Positions 8,033-15,857 of a stretch of DNA of 64,000 nucleotides are shown here, piece by piece; positions within the stretch are counted from its first letter, which is position 1; every line of letters starts with the position of its first letter. The stretch covers positions 558,001-622,000 of the forward strand of contig NZ_RQFY01000001.1 in assembly GCF_004769555.1 (NCBI RefSeq), in the 5' to 3' direction. Origin of the DNA: Leptospira koniambonensis (GTDB taxonomy: Bacteria > Spirochaetota > Leptospiria > Leptospirales > Leptospiraceae). Under the pieces are notes generated by a model. The model had not been told where the DNA came from. It saw nothing but the letters and a program-made list of their open reading frames with translations, and searched no databases. A program made the position numbers and the translations under genes.

Positions 8033-9403
8033 TTAGGATCTGCGGGCAAGAGAAATATCTCCTGAAGATTGTTCCGCACCCAAAGCCTCGTCTGTAGGAG
8101 TTCCAAAACGTATGAAGTTTATAATAAACGCGGCAATCCCTGAAGTAAACACAAGTGCCGCAAGTACCAAACCTAAGAAATGAACTTGGATCTCCTTCTG
8201 AACAGTTAAGAAGTCTAGTCCAAGCTTTCTTTCCAAGTAAACCTGCGCAATACCCGCCACCGCAAAAGCTCCAGTCATTCCTAACATCCCAATATTAGAA
8301 GCCCAGAATGCAAAAAGTCCTGTTGGATTATTCCAAAGTTTTCTGCCTGTAAGTAAAGGCATCGCGTATGTTAAGATAGCAAAGACGATCATTGCATAGG
8401 CTCCCCAGAAAGCGAGATGTCCATGCATAGCAGTTATTAATGTCCCATGAGTATATAAATTCACCTGAGGAAGAGTATGAGCAAATCCTAAAAATCCAGC
8501 CCCCACAAAAGACATGACCGCACTTCCGATAGTCCAAAAAAGTGCGATTGTATTCGGATGGTTTCTTCCGCTTTTTCTATACATGGAGATTGCAAACATT
8601 GCCATTGCAAGGAATGCGAGAGGCTCTAACATAGAGAAAAATCCACCTACCCATTTCCAATATTCAGGAACTCCAATATAATAATAATGGTGGCCTGTTC
8701 CCAAGATCCCGGATAAAAATGTTAATCCTACAATCACATACAACCATTTCTCGATAACTTCTCTGTCCACGCCGGTGAGTTTGATGAGAAGGAAAGAAAG
8801 TATCCCTCCCATGATCAATTCCCAAACTCCTTCTACCCAAAGATGGACTACCCACCAACGGAAATAAGAATCCACTGTTTGGCTATTGAATTGGATCATT
8901 CCCGGAAGATATAAAAGTGCGGCGGAAAAAAGACCAAAGTATAAAACAAGAGCAGTTGTAGTATATCTTTTTCCTTTCCAAACAGTCATTCCTATATTAA
9001 AAAGGAATAATAGAACGTTAACCACTACTAGATAATCCAAAGGACGAGGAATTTCTAAAAACTTTCTGCCTTCCCAGAAATTAAAATGGAATCCAATAAT
9101 GGATACAACTCCGACCAATATCAGAGAGATCAGCTGAATATAAGCAAGTTTTTCGGAATAGATCTCTCTATCAGATTCGTCTGGAATAATATAATGAGCA
9201 GCCCCCATAAAACCTGTGAGTAACCAAACCACCAATAAATTAGTATGAGTTGCCCTGGCTGCATTGAATGGGATCCAATCATGCAAAACATCGAATCCCA
9301 TTCTAGCAAACCCCATCACGAATCCATAAATTATCTGCAAAGATAATAAGAGCATGCAGGTAGCAAAAAACCAATATGCAATTTTTTGAGATTTATATTT
9401 CAT
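8033..9403 (-). CDS. norB: Nitric oxide reductase subunit B (cytochrome b, NorB)
   Basis: This 456-residue membrane protein has about twelve hydrophobic segments and the haem-copper oxidase fold typical of NorB. Expected signatures are visible: RATHTNLLVVWLLTGFMGAAHY with a haem-ligand His, VHLWVEGVWELI with the paired Glu that define NO reductases, GTGHHYYYIG with the non-haem iron His pair, and HGTLITAMHGHLAFWG with the distal haem-ligand His residues. It lacks the N-terminal hydrophilic extension of quinol-type qNor, so it should work with a separate NorC, which lies immediately upstream. It reduces 2 NO to N2O in the inner membrane. No nitrite reductase is visible nearby, so NO detoxification is as likely as full denitrification. 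Confidence 0.95.
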   Translation of the reverse strand: MKYKSQKIAYWFFATCMLLLSLQIIYGFVMGFARMGFDVLHDWIPFNAARATHTNLLVVWLLTGFMGAAHYIIPDESDREIYSEKLAYIQLISLILVGVVSIIGFHFNFWEGRKFLEIPRPLDYLVVVNVLLFLFNIGMTVWKGKRYTTTALVLYFGLFSAALLYLPGMIQFNSQTVDSYFRWWVVHLWVEGVWELIMGGILSFLLIKLTGVDREVIEKWLYVIVGLTFLSGILGTGHHYYYIGVPEYWKWVGGFFSMLEPLAFLAMAMFAISMYRKSGRNHPNTIALFWTIGSAVMSFVGAGFLGFAHTLPQVNLYTHGTLITAMHGHLAFWGAYAMIVFAILTYAMPLLTGRKLWNNPTGLFAFWASNIGMLGMTGAFAVAGIAQVYLERKLGLDFLTVQKEIQVHFLGLVLAALVFTSGIAAFIINFIRFGTPTDEALGAEQSSGDISLARRS

Positions 9404-9434
9404 AAAGAAACCGTTATATTCTAATCCTATTTGT

Positions 9435-10121
9435 TTATTTCAATTGAGAGAGATATGAGGATATATCTTTGATCTCACCATCACTTAGAGGAAGTTTAGG
9501 CATTGCAGTTCCAGGTTTGATCTTTTGTGGATCTCTCAGCCAATTTTGTAGATATGCGATATCATATTTTTTCCCGACTGAGTCCAATGCTGGGCCAACA
9601 TTTCCTCCAGCACCTCCAACAGAATGACAGGCAGTGCAGATCTGTTTAAACTTTTCGGGTTGAACAATAGCGGCCGACGTAACATCTACTAGTTGGGTAG
9701 AAGATTTGTATTCTGGCTTAGGGGGAAATCCTTTCAGATCCAGCTCTCCATTCCATTTTAAGAATGCGATGATATCCGAGATCTGAGATTCAGAAAAATC
9801 GTATTTCACCATTTTTCTTTCTCCAGGATACATAGCTTGTGGATCCTTTAAGAAAACACGGATCCATTCAGGACCTCTTCTTTCATAAACCTTGGTTAAT
9901 TCAGGTGCGTAATACGCTCCTTCTCCCAAGATTGTATGACATCCCATACAATTATTCTTTTCCCAAAGTTCTTTGCCTCGAATTACATCCTCACTTAAGG
10001 TTTTGGAAGAAGGAGAAGAATAAACGTATTTTAAAGAATCATAAGTAAGAAGCAGGAAAACTGCGGAAAATAAAAATGTCCCAACCAGGAAAAATAATTT
10101 CGCCTGAAATTTTGTAAGCAT
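9435..10121 (-). CDS. norC: Di-haem cytochrome c subunit NorC with extra cytochrome c domain
   Basis: This 228-residue protein has one N-terminal membrane anchor (residues ~9-28). A first haem motif CMGCH sits in the classic NorC context CMGCHTILGEGAYYAPELT, with a distal Met in GERKMVKYDFS. A second domain from about residue 150 contains CTACH with GTAMPKLPLS as its distal Met loop. Ordinary NorC ends after the first domain at roughly 150 residues, so the second cytochrome c domain is an addition. It likely passes electrons from periplasmic donors into NorB. A good ribosome binding site, GGAAGAGG, precedes the ATG. The leader contains a terminator-like hairpin and an FNR-type box further upstream. 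Confidence 0.93.
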   Translation of the reverse strand: MLTKFQAKLFFLVGTFLFSAVFLLLTYDSLKYVYSSPSSKTLSEDVIRGKELWEKNNCMGCHTILGEGAYYAPELTKVYERRGPEWIRVFLKDPQAMYPGERKMVKYDFSESQISDIIAFLKWNGELDLKGFPPKPEYKSSTQLVDVTSAAIVQPEKFKQICTACHSVGGAGGNVGPALDSVGKKYDIAYLQNWLRDPQKIKPGTAMPKLPLSDGEIKDISSYLSQLK

Positions 10122-10139
10122 ACCCTCTTCCTTATATTT

Positions 10140-10159
10140 AAAAAACCGCGAGCTCGCGG
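10140..10159 (-). promoter_or_regulatory. Terminator-like hairpin in the norC leader (possible attenuator)
   Basis: The 14-base perfect palindrome CCGCGAGCTCGCGG (10146-10159) is followed on the minus strand by six T residues. It lies 19-38 bases upstream of the norC start, between the predicted promoter and the gene. The opposite gene reads away from it, so it is not that gene's terminator. It could be a transcription attenuator or a protein binding site. Confidence 0.5.
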
Positions 10160-10213
10160 GAAACAGTGATTTAGAAATCGGGAGTATTTTCAGTGATGTC
10201 TCAAAAAATTTCC

Positions 10214-10227
10214 TTGATATAGATCAA
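10214..10227. promoter_or_regulatory. FNR/DNR-type binding box between norC and the Crp/Fnr regulator
   Basis: TTGAT-ATAG-ATCAA is a perfect match to the FNR/DNR consensus TTGAT-N4-ATCAA. It is centred about 99 bases from the norC start and 76 from the regulator start. A weak -10-like AATACT at 10183-10188 on the minus strand places the box near position -44 of a norC promoter, a distance suited to activation. The regulator next door has the matching recognition-helix pattern. Confidence 0.82.
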
Positions 10228-10296
10228 TTTGGTTAAGAAAATTTTCGAACTCTTTTGGCTTGAATTATTTCATAAAACGAACATAAAACAAGTGTT

Positions 10297-10983
10297 ATGG
10301 CTAAAACGTTAAGTGTTCAAGCGAGCGACCATTGGACCGAAATTCAAAATGAGTTCCCTAACGAACTTTCATCCATCGGTATTCGAAAAAAAATTCTAAA
10401 AGGCGAAGTGGTTTTCGGAGAAAGAGACCCATACGATGGTTTTTTTGAGATCGTATCCGGTATCTTTAAAGTGTATTCTTTATCTCAAGAAGGTAAGGAA
10501 GCCATCTTAAAAGTATTTTATCCAGGTGAATTGATAGCTTCTCATCCAATCTTTCAACCAAATGAACCTTGTTTTTACCCAGCTTTCTGCGAAGCGCTAA
10601 AAGATGGAGAACTGGTCTATTATCCTAAAAGAGAATTCACGGCCTTCTTGTTCGAAAACACAAAAGCACTGTATTTATTTTCAGCAGTTACAATCCAACA
10701 TCTCAACTATTTTAGAAAAAAATTGGTAGAGAACCTATATCTCTCCGTAAAAGACAGGATCTTAAATTTTCTAAAAGAATGCGGAGCCTCTCAGAAATTT
10801 ATAACACTTCCTATCACAAAAAATCAATTAGCTTCTCTGATTGGAACCACTCCTGAATCAGTGAGCAGAGCGTTTAGATCTCTTTTAGATGAATGTATTC
10901 TCGAAGAAAAAGATTCTGCTTACCACATAATAAAAGAGAACAGATCCAAACAAACGAATGAATACCCGGTTTTAAGGCAATAG
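10297..10983 (+). CDS. Crp/Fnr-family regulator, probable NO-responsive (DNR/NnrR-like)
   Basis: This 228-residue protein has an N-terminal cyclic-nucleotide-binding-like barrel (residues ~15-125), a long dimer helix and a C-terminal winged HTH with the recognition segment TTPESVSRAFRSL. The E-SR arrangement is the one that reads TTGAT-type half-sites, and such a site lies between this gene and norC. There is no N-terminal four-Cys cluster, so it is not an oxygen-sensing FNR with an iron-sulfur cluster. That fits the DNR/NnrR groups, which sense NO through haem. It is transcribed divergently from the nor operon and probably activates it in response to NO. The assignment as NO sensor is inferred from context. 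Confidence 0.85.
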   Translation: MAKTLSVQASDHWTEIQNEFPNELSSIGIRKKILKGEVVFGERDPYDGFFEIVSGIFKVYSLSQEGKEAILKVFYPGELIASHPIFQPNEPCFYPAFCEALKDGELVYYPKREFTAFLFENTKALYLFSAVTIQHLNYFRKKLVENLYLSVKDRILNFLKECGASQKFITLPITKNQLASLIGTTPESVSRAFRSLLDECILEEKDSAYHIIKENRSKQTNEYPVLRQ

Positions 10984-11050
10984 ACTAGATTAAAGAGCAC
11001 TTTTCCACTTGACCTAAGAATAGTGCATACACACCATTTGGACAAAAGAT

Positions 11051-11521
11051 ATGAAAACTAAACCTTCCTCTTTAGAACTCAAAAAAATAGGACTTTCTTG
11101 CTTGAACGTAAGTTTAAGAAGAACTGCAAGATTAGTTACTTCCTATTATGATTTTATACTTAAACCTTCCGGACTTAGGATCACACAATTTAGCATCCTA
11201 GTAGGAATAGGACATGAAGAAGAATGTAGTATCACAGATCTTTCCAGGCTCACTGATATAGATAGAACTACTCTACAAAGAAGTTTGGAGATCCTAAAAA
11301 GGGATAATCTGATCAGGATCGAAAAAAAAGAAGCCGGGAATATCAGAAATCTTTCCCTAACTAAAAAGGGAGAATCTAAATTAGCAGATGCTATTCTACT
11401 ATGGGAAGAAGCACAGAGTAAACTCACTAAATCATTAGGAAAATCTAAATTCCAAGAAACCTTAGGGATACTTTCTGAAGTTAGAAAAATTCCAGTTCTG
11501 GAAACCCAAAACCAAGTTTAA
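11051..11521 (+). CDS. MarR-family transcriptional regulator
   Basis: This 156-residue protein has the MarR layout: an N-terminal dimerisation helix, then a winged HTH around ECSITDLSRLTDIDRTTLQRSLEILKRD with the wing IEKKEAGNIRNLSLTKKGE, and a C-terminal helix. Cys17 in LSCLNVS near the N-terminus could allow redox sensing, but this is speculative. It follows the Crp/Fnr gene by 67 bases and its 3' end overlaps the convergent NHL gene by four bases. Its targets are unknown; no clear palindrome precedes it. Confidence 0.85.
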   Translation: MKTKPSSLELKKIGLSCLNVSLRRTARLVTSYYDFILKPSGLRITQFSILVGIGHEEECSITDLSRLTDIDRTTLQRSLEILKRDNLIRIEKKEAGNIRNLSLTKKGESKLADAILLWEEAQSKLTKSLGKSKFQETLGILSEVRKIPVLETQNQV

Positions 11522-12774
11522 GGGAAAAAGAGGACTCGCCTATTGAAAGAATCAGTTACCCAAAGGCCGCAAGGAGCAACTGCCACAGAAACAACAGTTC
11601 CAGTATTTTTTGCATTAGCAGTGCCGTCAAAACCGGCATTAAAATCAGGTTTACCAAGTATTCTATCTGCTCCTTGCCCAATCGTAAACGGAGGGGAGAA
11701 ACGGACAGCTCTTCCGTTATTCGAATCAGCTACCCAAACTGCCCCATTGGGCTCGATGCTAATTCCATTCGGGCCCTGTAAGGCAAAACGGCTTGCTCCT
11801 CCGGCTGAGGCAGAAAAGTTAGGCTGCCCTAGAACCATGTTTGCTTGCATTCCATTAGTAAAAGGAGGGCTAAATCGAAGAACCCGATTATTTGTAAAAT
11901 CTGAGACCCAGATATTTCCTGCTAAATCTGCTGCAATACCGGTGGGACCGGTAAACCTAGTATTCGATACTGTCCCGCCTCCCAATGTCGTGAAGTCATC
12001 TGCGCCGATTACCAGGTCAGCATTCTGGCTTGAACTAAATGACGGTGAAAAACGTACGACCCGATTATTAAAATAATCCGTAACCCAAACTTTGTCCCCT
12101 GGGTCTACCGCAACCCCGTATGGATTACTCAGAGTGTTTATAGTCCGGGAGGATGCTCCAGTTCCAAGCATCAGATCAGACGAATCTCCGGAACTCATTC
12201 CAGTAGCAAAATGTAGAACCGCGTTCCCAGTTGAAGTAGTTCCAGAAACCACCCAGATCCCACCGCTTAAATCCATTGCGATTTGTCTCGCCTCCATTGG
12301 GGAAGCAGTAAGTATAATGTCTGCGCTCTCATTAGTTTGCAAAGGTGAGGGAAAATGCATGATTCTGGCATCAGTCGGACTGCCATAAGAATCCGTTATC
12401 CAAAGACCACCTTGACGGTCCATTGTGGCTCCGGAAACCGATCGAAATTGATTAGGGGCTGTTCCAAAAGAACTGTTGTCCGTAAAATCCGATTGGCCTA
12501 TAACGATTGTAGCCGCTTCTCCGTTCTTAAAAATACTGCAGGAATTTCCGGCCACTCCGGTACAGGTGGAGCTCGTATCGTTTAGAAGGAATTTTATAAG
12601 TTGAGTGTTCAAAAAAGCATTACTTGAGGGATCACAAGGGTTCTCGGTGGAAATGGCCCCACAATTTGCAAAGAATGAGAAACAGATAATATATAATAAA
12701 TTCTTAATATTATTAAACAAGGGGAAGATCCGGGTATTCGATAAGTAATTTAGACGAACTATATTCGGCTGCAA
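11518..12774 (-). CDS. NHL-repeat lipoprotein
   Basis: This 418-residue protein has a hydrophobic N-terminal segment ending at FFANC, a plausible lipobox (residues ~33-38). About five NHL/beta-propeller repeats follow, each with a pattern like GIAADLAGNIWVSDFTNNRVLRFSPPF. The C-terminus ends in NRRVLFFP, closing the last blade. NHL propellers usually act in protein binding, and the cell-surface location is an inference. The annotated ATG gives an N-terminus longer than usual; a later start closer to the hydrophobic segment is possible. The 3' end overlaps the convergent marR gene by four bases. The final 23 residues resemble a gene relic at 40147-40230. Confidence 0.82.
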   Translation of the reverse strand: MQPNIVRLNYLSNTRIFPLFNNIKNLLYIICFSFFANCGAISTENPCDPSSNAFLNTQLIKFLLNDTSSTCTGVAGNSCSIFKNGEAATIVIGQSDFTDNSSFGTAPNQFRSVSGATMDRQGGLWITDSYGSPTDARIMHFPSPLQTNESADIILTASPMEARQIAMDLSGGIWVVSGTTSTGNAVLHFATGMSSGDSSDLMLGTGASSRTINTLSNPYGVAVDPGDKVWVTDYFNNRVVRFSPSFSSSQNADLVIGADDFTTLGGGTVSNTRFTGPTGIAADLAGNIWVSDFTNNRVLRFSPPFTNGMQANMVLGQPNFSASAGGASRFALQGPNGISIEPNGAVWVADSNNGRAVRFSPPFTIGQGADRILGKPDFNAGFDGTANAKNTGTVVSVAVAPCGLWVTDSFNRRVLFFP

Positions 12775-12892
12775 AGCAATTTATTTACCAAACAAGCAAA
12801 ATCCGGATCCCTCAAACGAGTAGTTTCTTTCGATTTAAATAGAGTTTGTTATGATTTTGATGCAGCAATTCCCCGATCGGGAAAGATCTAAA

Positions 12893-14515
12893 TTAGAAAG
12901 AAACTGGAAGTTGTAGTCTTCTTTTTAGTTTCTGGATCTCTTCCGATTTTTTTTCAAGAGACCAATTCCATTCTTTTCCAGCAACCTCAGCCACTTTAGA
13001 AAGCACCTCATCGGATGGAAGTCCAACAGTCCCAAGACCTGTTCGTCGGAGAAAAATATCGGAAAGTGTCATTGCCATTTCGAAACGAATTGCATATAGA
13101 ACTTGAGCCGCTAATTCTCCATCATCATCTAATACTTCTGATAATTGTTTGGAAGAATTCGCTAATTCCAGAATAGGTTCATATTCAGTTCCATAATGTC
13201 GGACCAGATACTCAATCGTATTTTCTGGAAAATTAGAGTGAGAAGATTTCGCATTTTCTAAATAAGATTCTATATTTGGGATCTCACATCCTTTTAAGAA
13301 TTTTTTTCCAGAAACATTCGGTCCTGTTTTTTTAGATAATTTCTTTTGGATGAGTTTAAATATCTTTTCTGCGAAATGACGACTAGTGGTATATTTCCCA
13401 CCACCTGCACTGATTAGCCCCTCTATTTTATCCTTAGAATGATCCTGTAGTTCTGATTTTCTGGATGCAGAATATGTTTCTTTATCTTCTCCACCAGATT
13501 CTGCCAGAGGCCGAAGCCCGCCATAAGCAAACTCAATATCTTGGACTTCTAATTTTTCAGAAAGTAAGCCGGATGAATTGATATATTCCAGAAATTCTAA
13601 AATACTTTCTTTAGAAAGTTTCCAATCTTCTACAGAGCCATAATATGCTTTTTCAGTCGGCCCAATCATATTTTTACCTCTCCAAGGAGCAAAACTGAAA
13701 TGACCTTTTTTACCTACGTGAAGCACCATTGTATCAAAGTATTTTTTAGTGATTAGATAGATCCCTTCTGATCTTGTTTTAGGAACAGGGACTTTTATCT
13801 TTTTAGTTCTATTCAGAAGTTCCTGGCTCCAAGAACCGGATGCATTCACGACTACTGAAGCTTTTAATTTTACGTTTTTATTATGAATTGTATCTCTAAC
13901 AAGCGCTCCAATAACTCTGCCTCCATCAAATATGAGCTCTTCTGCTATTGTATAATTGGAGACTGATGCACCTTCTTGGACTGCTGATTTTAAAAAAGCC
14001 AAAGTTAATCTTTCTGGACTGGGCATAATACAATCATAAAAATAGATCGCGGAATCCATTTCTAAGCCACGACTTTGGATCTCTTTCTTAGAAAGCAATT
14101 TATGTGCAGGGATATTTTTAGATTTGTCCCAGGTCCGATTTCGATCAAAAGAAAGTAGATCATATACAAATAGACCAACTCTCTCCAAAAGACCAGGATT
14201 TGGGAGAATCATTGGATAAGGATAGACTAAGTTTGGAGCAATATTAGAGAGTATTCTTCTTTCTTTAAGCGCTTCTCTGACTAACGAAAGATCAAAACGT
14301 TTTAAATATCTGAGACCACCATGGATCAGTTTTCCCGTGGCAGATGATGTTGCTCCACCAAAATCTTCTTTTTCTACCAATACAACAGAAAGTCCCCTGC
14401 TTGCTACTTCATAAGCCAAGGCACAACCGGTGATCCCTCCACCTATGATCAATACATCAAAATAAGCTTCATCACCTATGTTTTCGATAAATCTTTCTAA
14501 TTTTTGAGGACTCAT
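12893..14515 (-). CDS. glpD: FAD-dependent glycerol-3-phosphate dehydrogenase GlpD
   Basis: This 540-residue flavoprotein has the N-terminal FAD-binding motif IGGGITGCALAYEVASRG (residues ~23-40), followed by the GlpD signature FGGATSSATGKLIHGGLRYL. A conserved substrate-binding half includes AGGGKYTTSRHFAE, and a C-terminal DAO_C domain follows. It oxidises sn-glycerol 3-phosphate to dihydroxyacetone phosphate and feeds electrons to the quinone pool at the inner membrane. Leptospires live on fatty acids and phospholipid-derived carbon, which fits this enzyme. Its ATG overlaps the TGA of the upstream kinase-like gene as ATGA, so the two are translationally coupled. Confidence 0.93.
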   Translation of the reverse strand: MSPQKLERFIENIGDEAYFDVLIIGGGITGCALAYEVASRGLSVVLVEKEDFGGATSSATGKLIHGGLRYLKRFDLSLVREALKERRILSNIAPNLVYPYPMILPNPGLLERVGLFVYDLLSFDRNRTWDKSKNIPAHKLLSKKEIQSRGLEMDSAIYFYDCIMPSPERLTLAFLKSAVQEGASVSNYTIAEELIFDGGRVIGALVRDTIHNKNVKLKASVVVNASGSWSQELLNRTKKIKVPVPKTRSEGIYLITKKYFDTMVLHVGKKGHFSFAPWRGKNMIGPTEKAYYGSVEDWKLSKESILEFLEYINSSGLLSEKLEVQDIEFAYGGLRPLAESGGEDKETYSASRKSELQDHSKDKIEGLISAGGGKYTTSRHFAEKIFKLIQKKLSKKTGPNVSGKKFLKGCEIPNIESYLENAKSSHSNFPENTIEYLVRHYGTEYEPILELANSSKQLSEVLDDDGELAAQVLYAIRFEMAMTLSDIFLRRTGLGTVGLPSDEVLSKVAEVAGKEWNWSLEKKSEEIQKLKRRLQLPVSF

Positions 14516-15360
14516 TTACCTGCCTTAGAAGAAGAAATGATCTCTTTGATCTCTTTTTGGAGAGCCGGTCTTTCACTTTCTATATTCCATAGTCCTAAAC
14601 GAAAAATTAATATAGGAAGCCTCCATCTTTCCACTTCTTTCCAATCCATTCCTGAAACAGAAAGATATCTTTTTAAATAACCTTTTAAGATGAACTTTCG
14701 AACTATATTATAAAATATCACTTTTAAGAATGGAGTTCCTGGCCAAAGCTCTGCGTCCTGAAAGAGAAAAACAGTGGAAGCGACGTCCGCAGCAGGTTCT
14801 CCTTTTAAAGCAGTCATCCAATCTATGATCACATTAGAATCTTTTGTAACGATCACATTCTCCGGATGAAAATCCATATGTAAAACGGAAGATCCTTTCG
14901 GCAAATTTTCTATAAATTGTTTTGCGATCTTCTTTTCTTCTTTGCTCAAAAAAGAAAGCGGATCTCTGGAAAGGATTTTAACGGCCTCCAATCTTATATC
15001 CTGCATCTTTTTGGTTTGTTTATTATGCAAATCCAGATGCAAGTCCGCGAGTATTTTAGAAAGACTGAAAAGAGCTAAAGGATTTTTGTCTGGAAGTTTT
15101 GTAAGAGAAATCCCATCCAGTCTATCAAAAATCAATCCATGTCTATCTCCTATCTTTACCTTCTCATAACATTTCATAGAAGTAGCACCGGAAGAGAAAG
15201 CGATTACAGAATTAGAATATTCTGTATCTACTTCAGATACTGGGAATTCTTTAAAAAATAGTTTTAGGATCTTATTCGGTCCATATTCCGAAATTTCGGC
15301 TGACCTACCTATTGCGAGTGATTTTCCAGGACTTGGTCGGTTTGATTTTTTAGCAGGCAT
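14512..15360 (-). CDS. Aminoglycoside-phosphotransferase-like (APH/choline kinase fold) protein
   Basis: This 282-residue protein contains the APH-family catalytic loop LHMDFHPENVIV (residues ~158-169) with the catalytic Asp and Asn, and the metal-binding IDWMTA segment (~178-183). An N-terminal lobe and the conserved GDRHGLIFDRLDG hinge are also visible. The family includes aminoglycoside, choline, ethanolamine and sugar kinases; the substrate cannot be read from the sequence. Because it precedes glpD with an ATGA overlap, a small polar metabolite tied to glycerolipid turnover is a reasonable guess. There is no evidence that it confers antibiotic resistance. Confidence 0.8.
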   Translation of the reverse strand: MPAKKSNRPSPGKSLAIGRSAEISEYGPNKILKLFFKEFPVSEVDTEYSNSVIAFSSGATSMKCYEKVKIGDRHGLIFDRLDGISLTKLPDKNPLALFSLSKILADLHLDLHNKQTKKMQDIRLEAVKILSRDPLSFLSKEEKKIAKQFIENLPKGSSVLHMDFHPENVIVTKDSNVIIDWMTALKGEPAADVASTVFLFQDAELWPGTPFLKVIFYNIVRKFILKGYLKRYLSVSGMDWKEVERWRLPILIFRLGLWNIESERPALQKEIKEIISSSKAGK

Positions 15361-15437
15361 GATTCTCTTCTCTATCTATTAAGCAAAAACTGATTCTATA
15401 CTCATAGATGGACGAGCAAGAAGTAATTTCAGGAAAC

Positions 15438-15788
15438 TTAAATAAGTTTGATGCCGAATCTTTCAAGAACGCAATTGAAAGATATAAAAAGTAAAACAGT
15501 CAGTAAAATGCAGGATCCGAGTGCGGCCCAAAAACCGAATATAGAATACAATTTAGGAAATACCAAAAACATAGGTAAGGTGGGGATCACAAACCAAAAA
15601 GTATAATATGCATGATTAGATATCTTTTCAGGATCTGTTTTTTCAAACTGTAACCATAGTAATGTCAGAATGGTTATTAAAGGAAGAGAAGCAATTAATG
15701 CTCCGACCTTATCATTCCTGCGAGCAATTTCAGAAATTAGGACCACTAATGCAGAAGTCACTGCGTATTTAAGTATAAGATATAACAT
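15438..15788 (-). CDS. DUF3147 family small membrane protein
   Basis: This 116-residue protein has four hydrophobic segments. The first holds KYAVTSALVVLISEIARRNDKVGALIASLPL, which matches the DUF3147 pattern of small inner-membrane proteins with a conserved SE-A-R motif in the first loop and the Pro in the second helix. No biochemical function is known for the family. It stands alone between the kinase-glpD pair and the ammonium transporter fusion, on the same strand, with gaps of about 70 bases on each side. Confidence 0.78.
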   Translation of the reverse strand: MLYLILKYAVTSALVVLISEIARRNDKVGALIASLPLITILTLLWLQFEKTDPEKISNHAYYTFWFVIPTLPMFLVFPKLYSIFGFWAALGSCILLTVLLFISFNCVLERFGIKLI

Positions 15789-15857
15789 AGAACTTGAGAA
15801 TTATCAAAGTAGAAATTTACAGATTCAGTAAAGGTTTACAACTTAAAAAAGGAAATT

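Noticed and set aside
11543..12585. Plus-strand reading frames antisense to the NHL gene
   Set aside because: They are shadows created by the codon pattern of the NHL lipoprotein on the minus strand and have no family features of their own.
12880..12892. CCCGATCGGG palindrome after glpD as a terminator
   Set aside because: The stem is short and not followed by a T tract on the minus strand, so it is not a convincing terminator.
14512..15360. Antibiotic-resistance aminoglycoside kinase
   Set aside because: Only the general APH fold is visible. Coupling to glpD points to metabolism, and no resistance-gene context or mobile element is present.
15408..15494. Small plus-strand reading frame of 28 codons starting ATGGACGAG
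   Set aside because: It looks protein-like but overlaps the end of the DUF3147 gene in antisense, has no clear ribosome binding site and no recognisable family, so chance is more likely.
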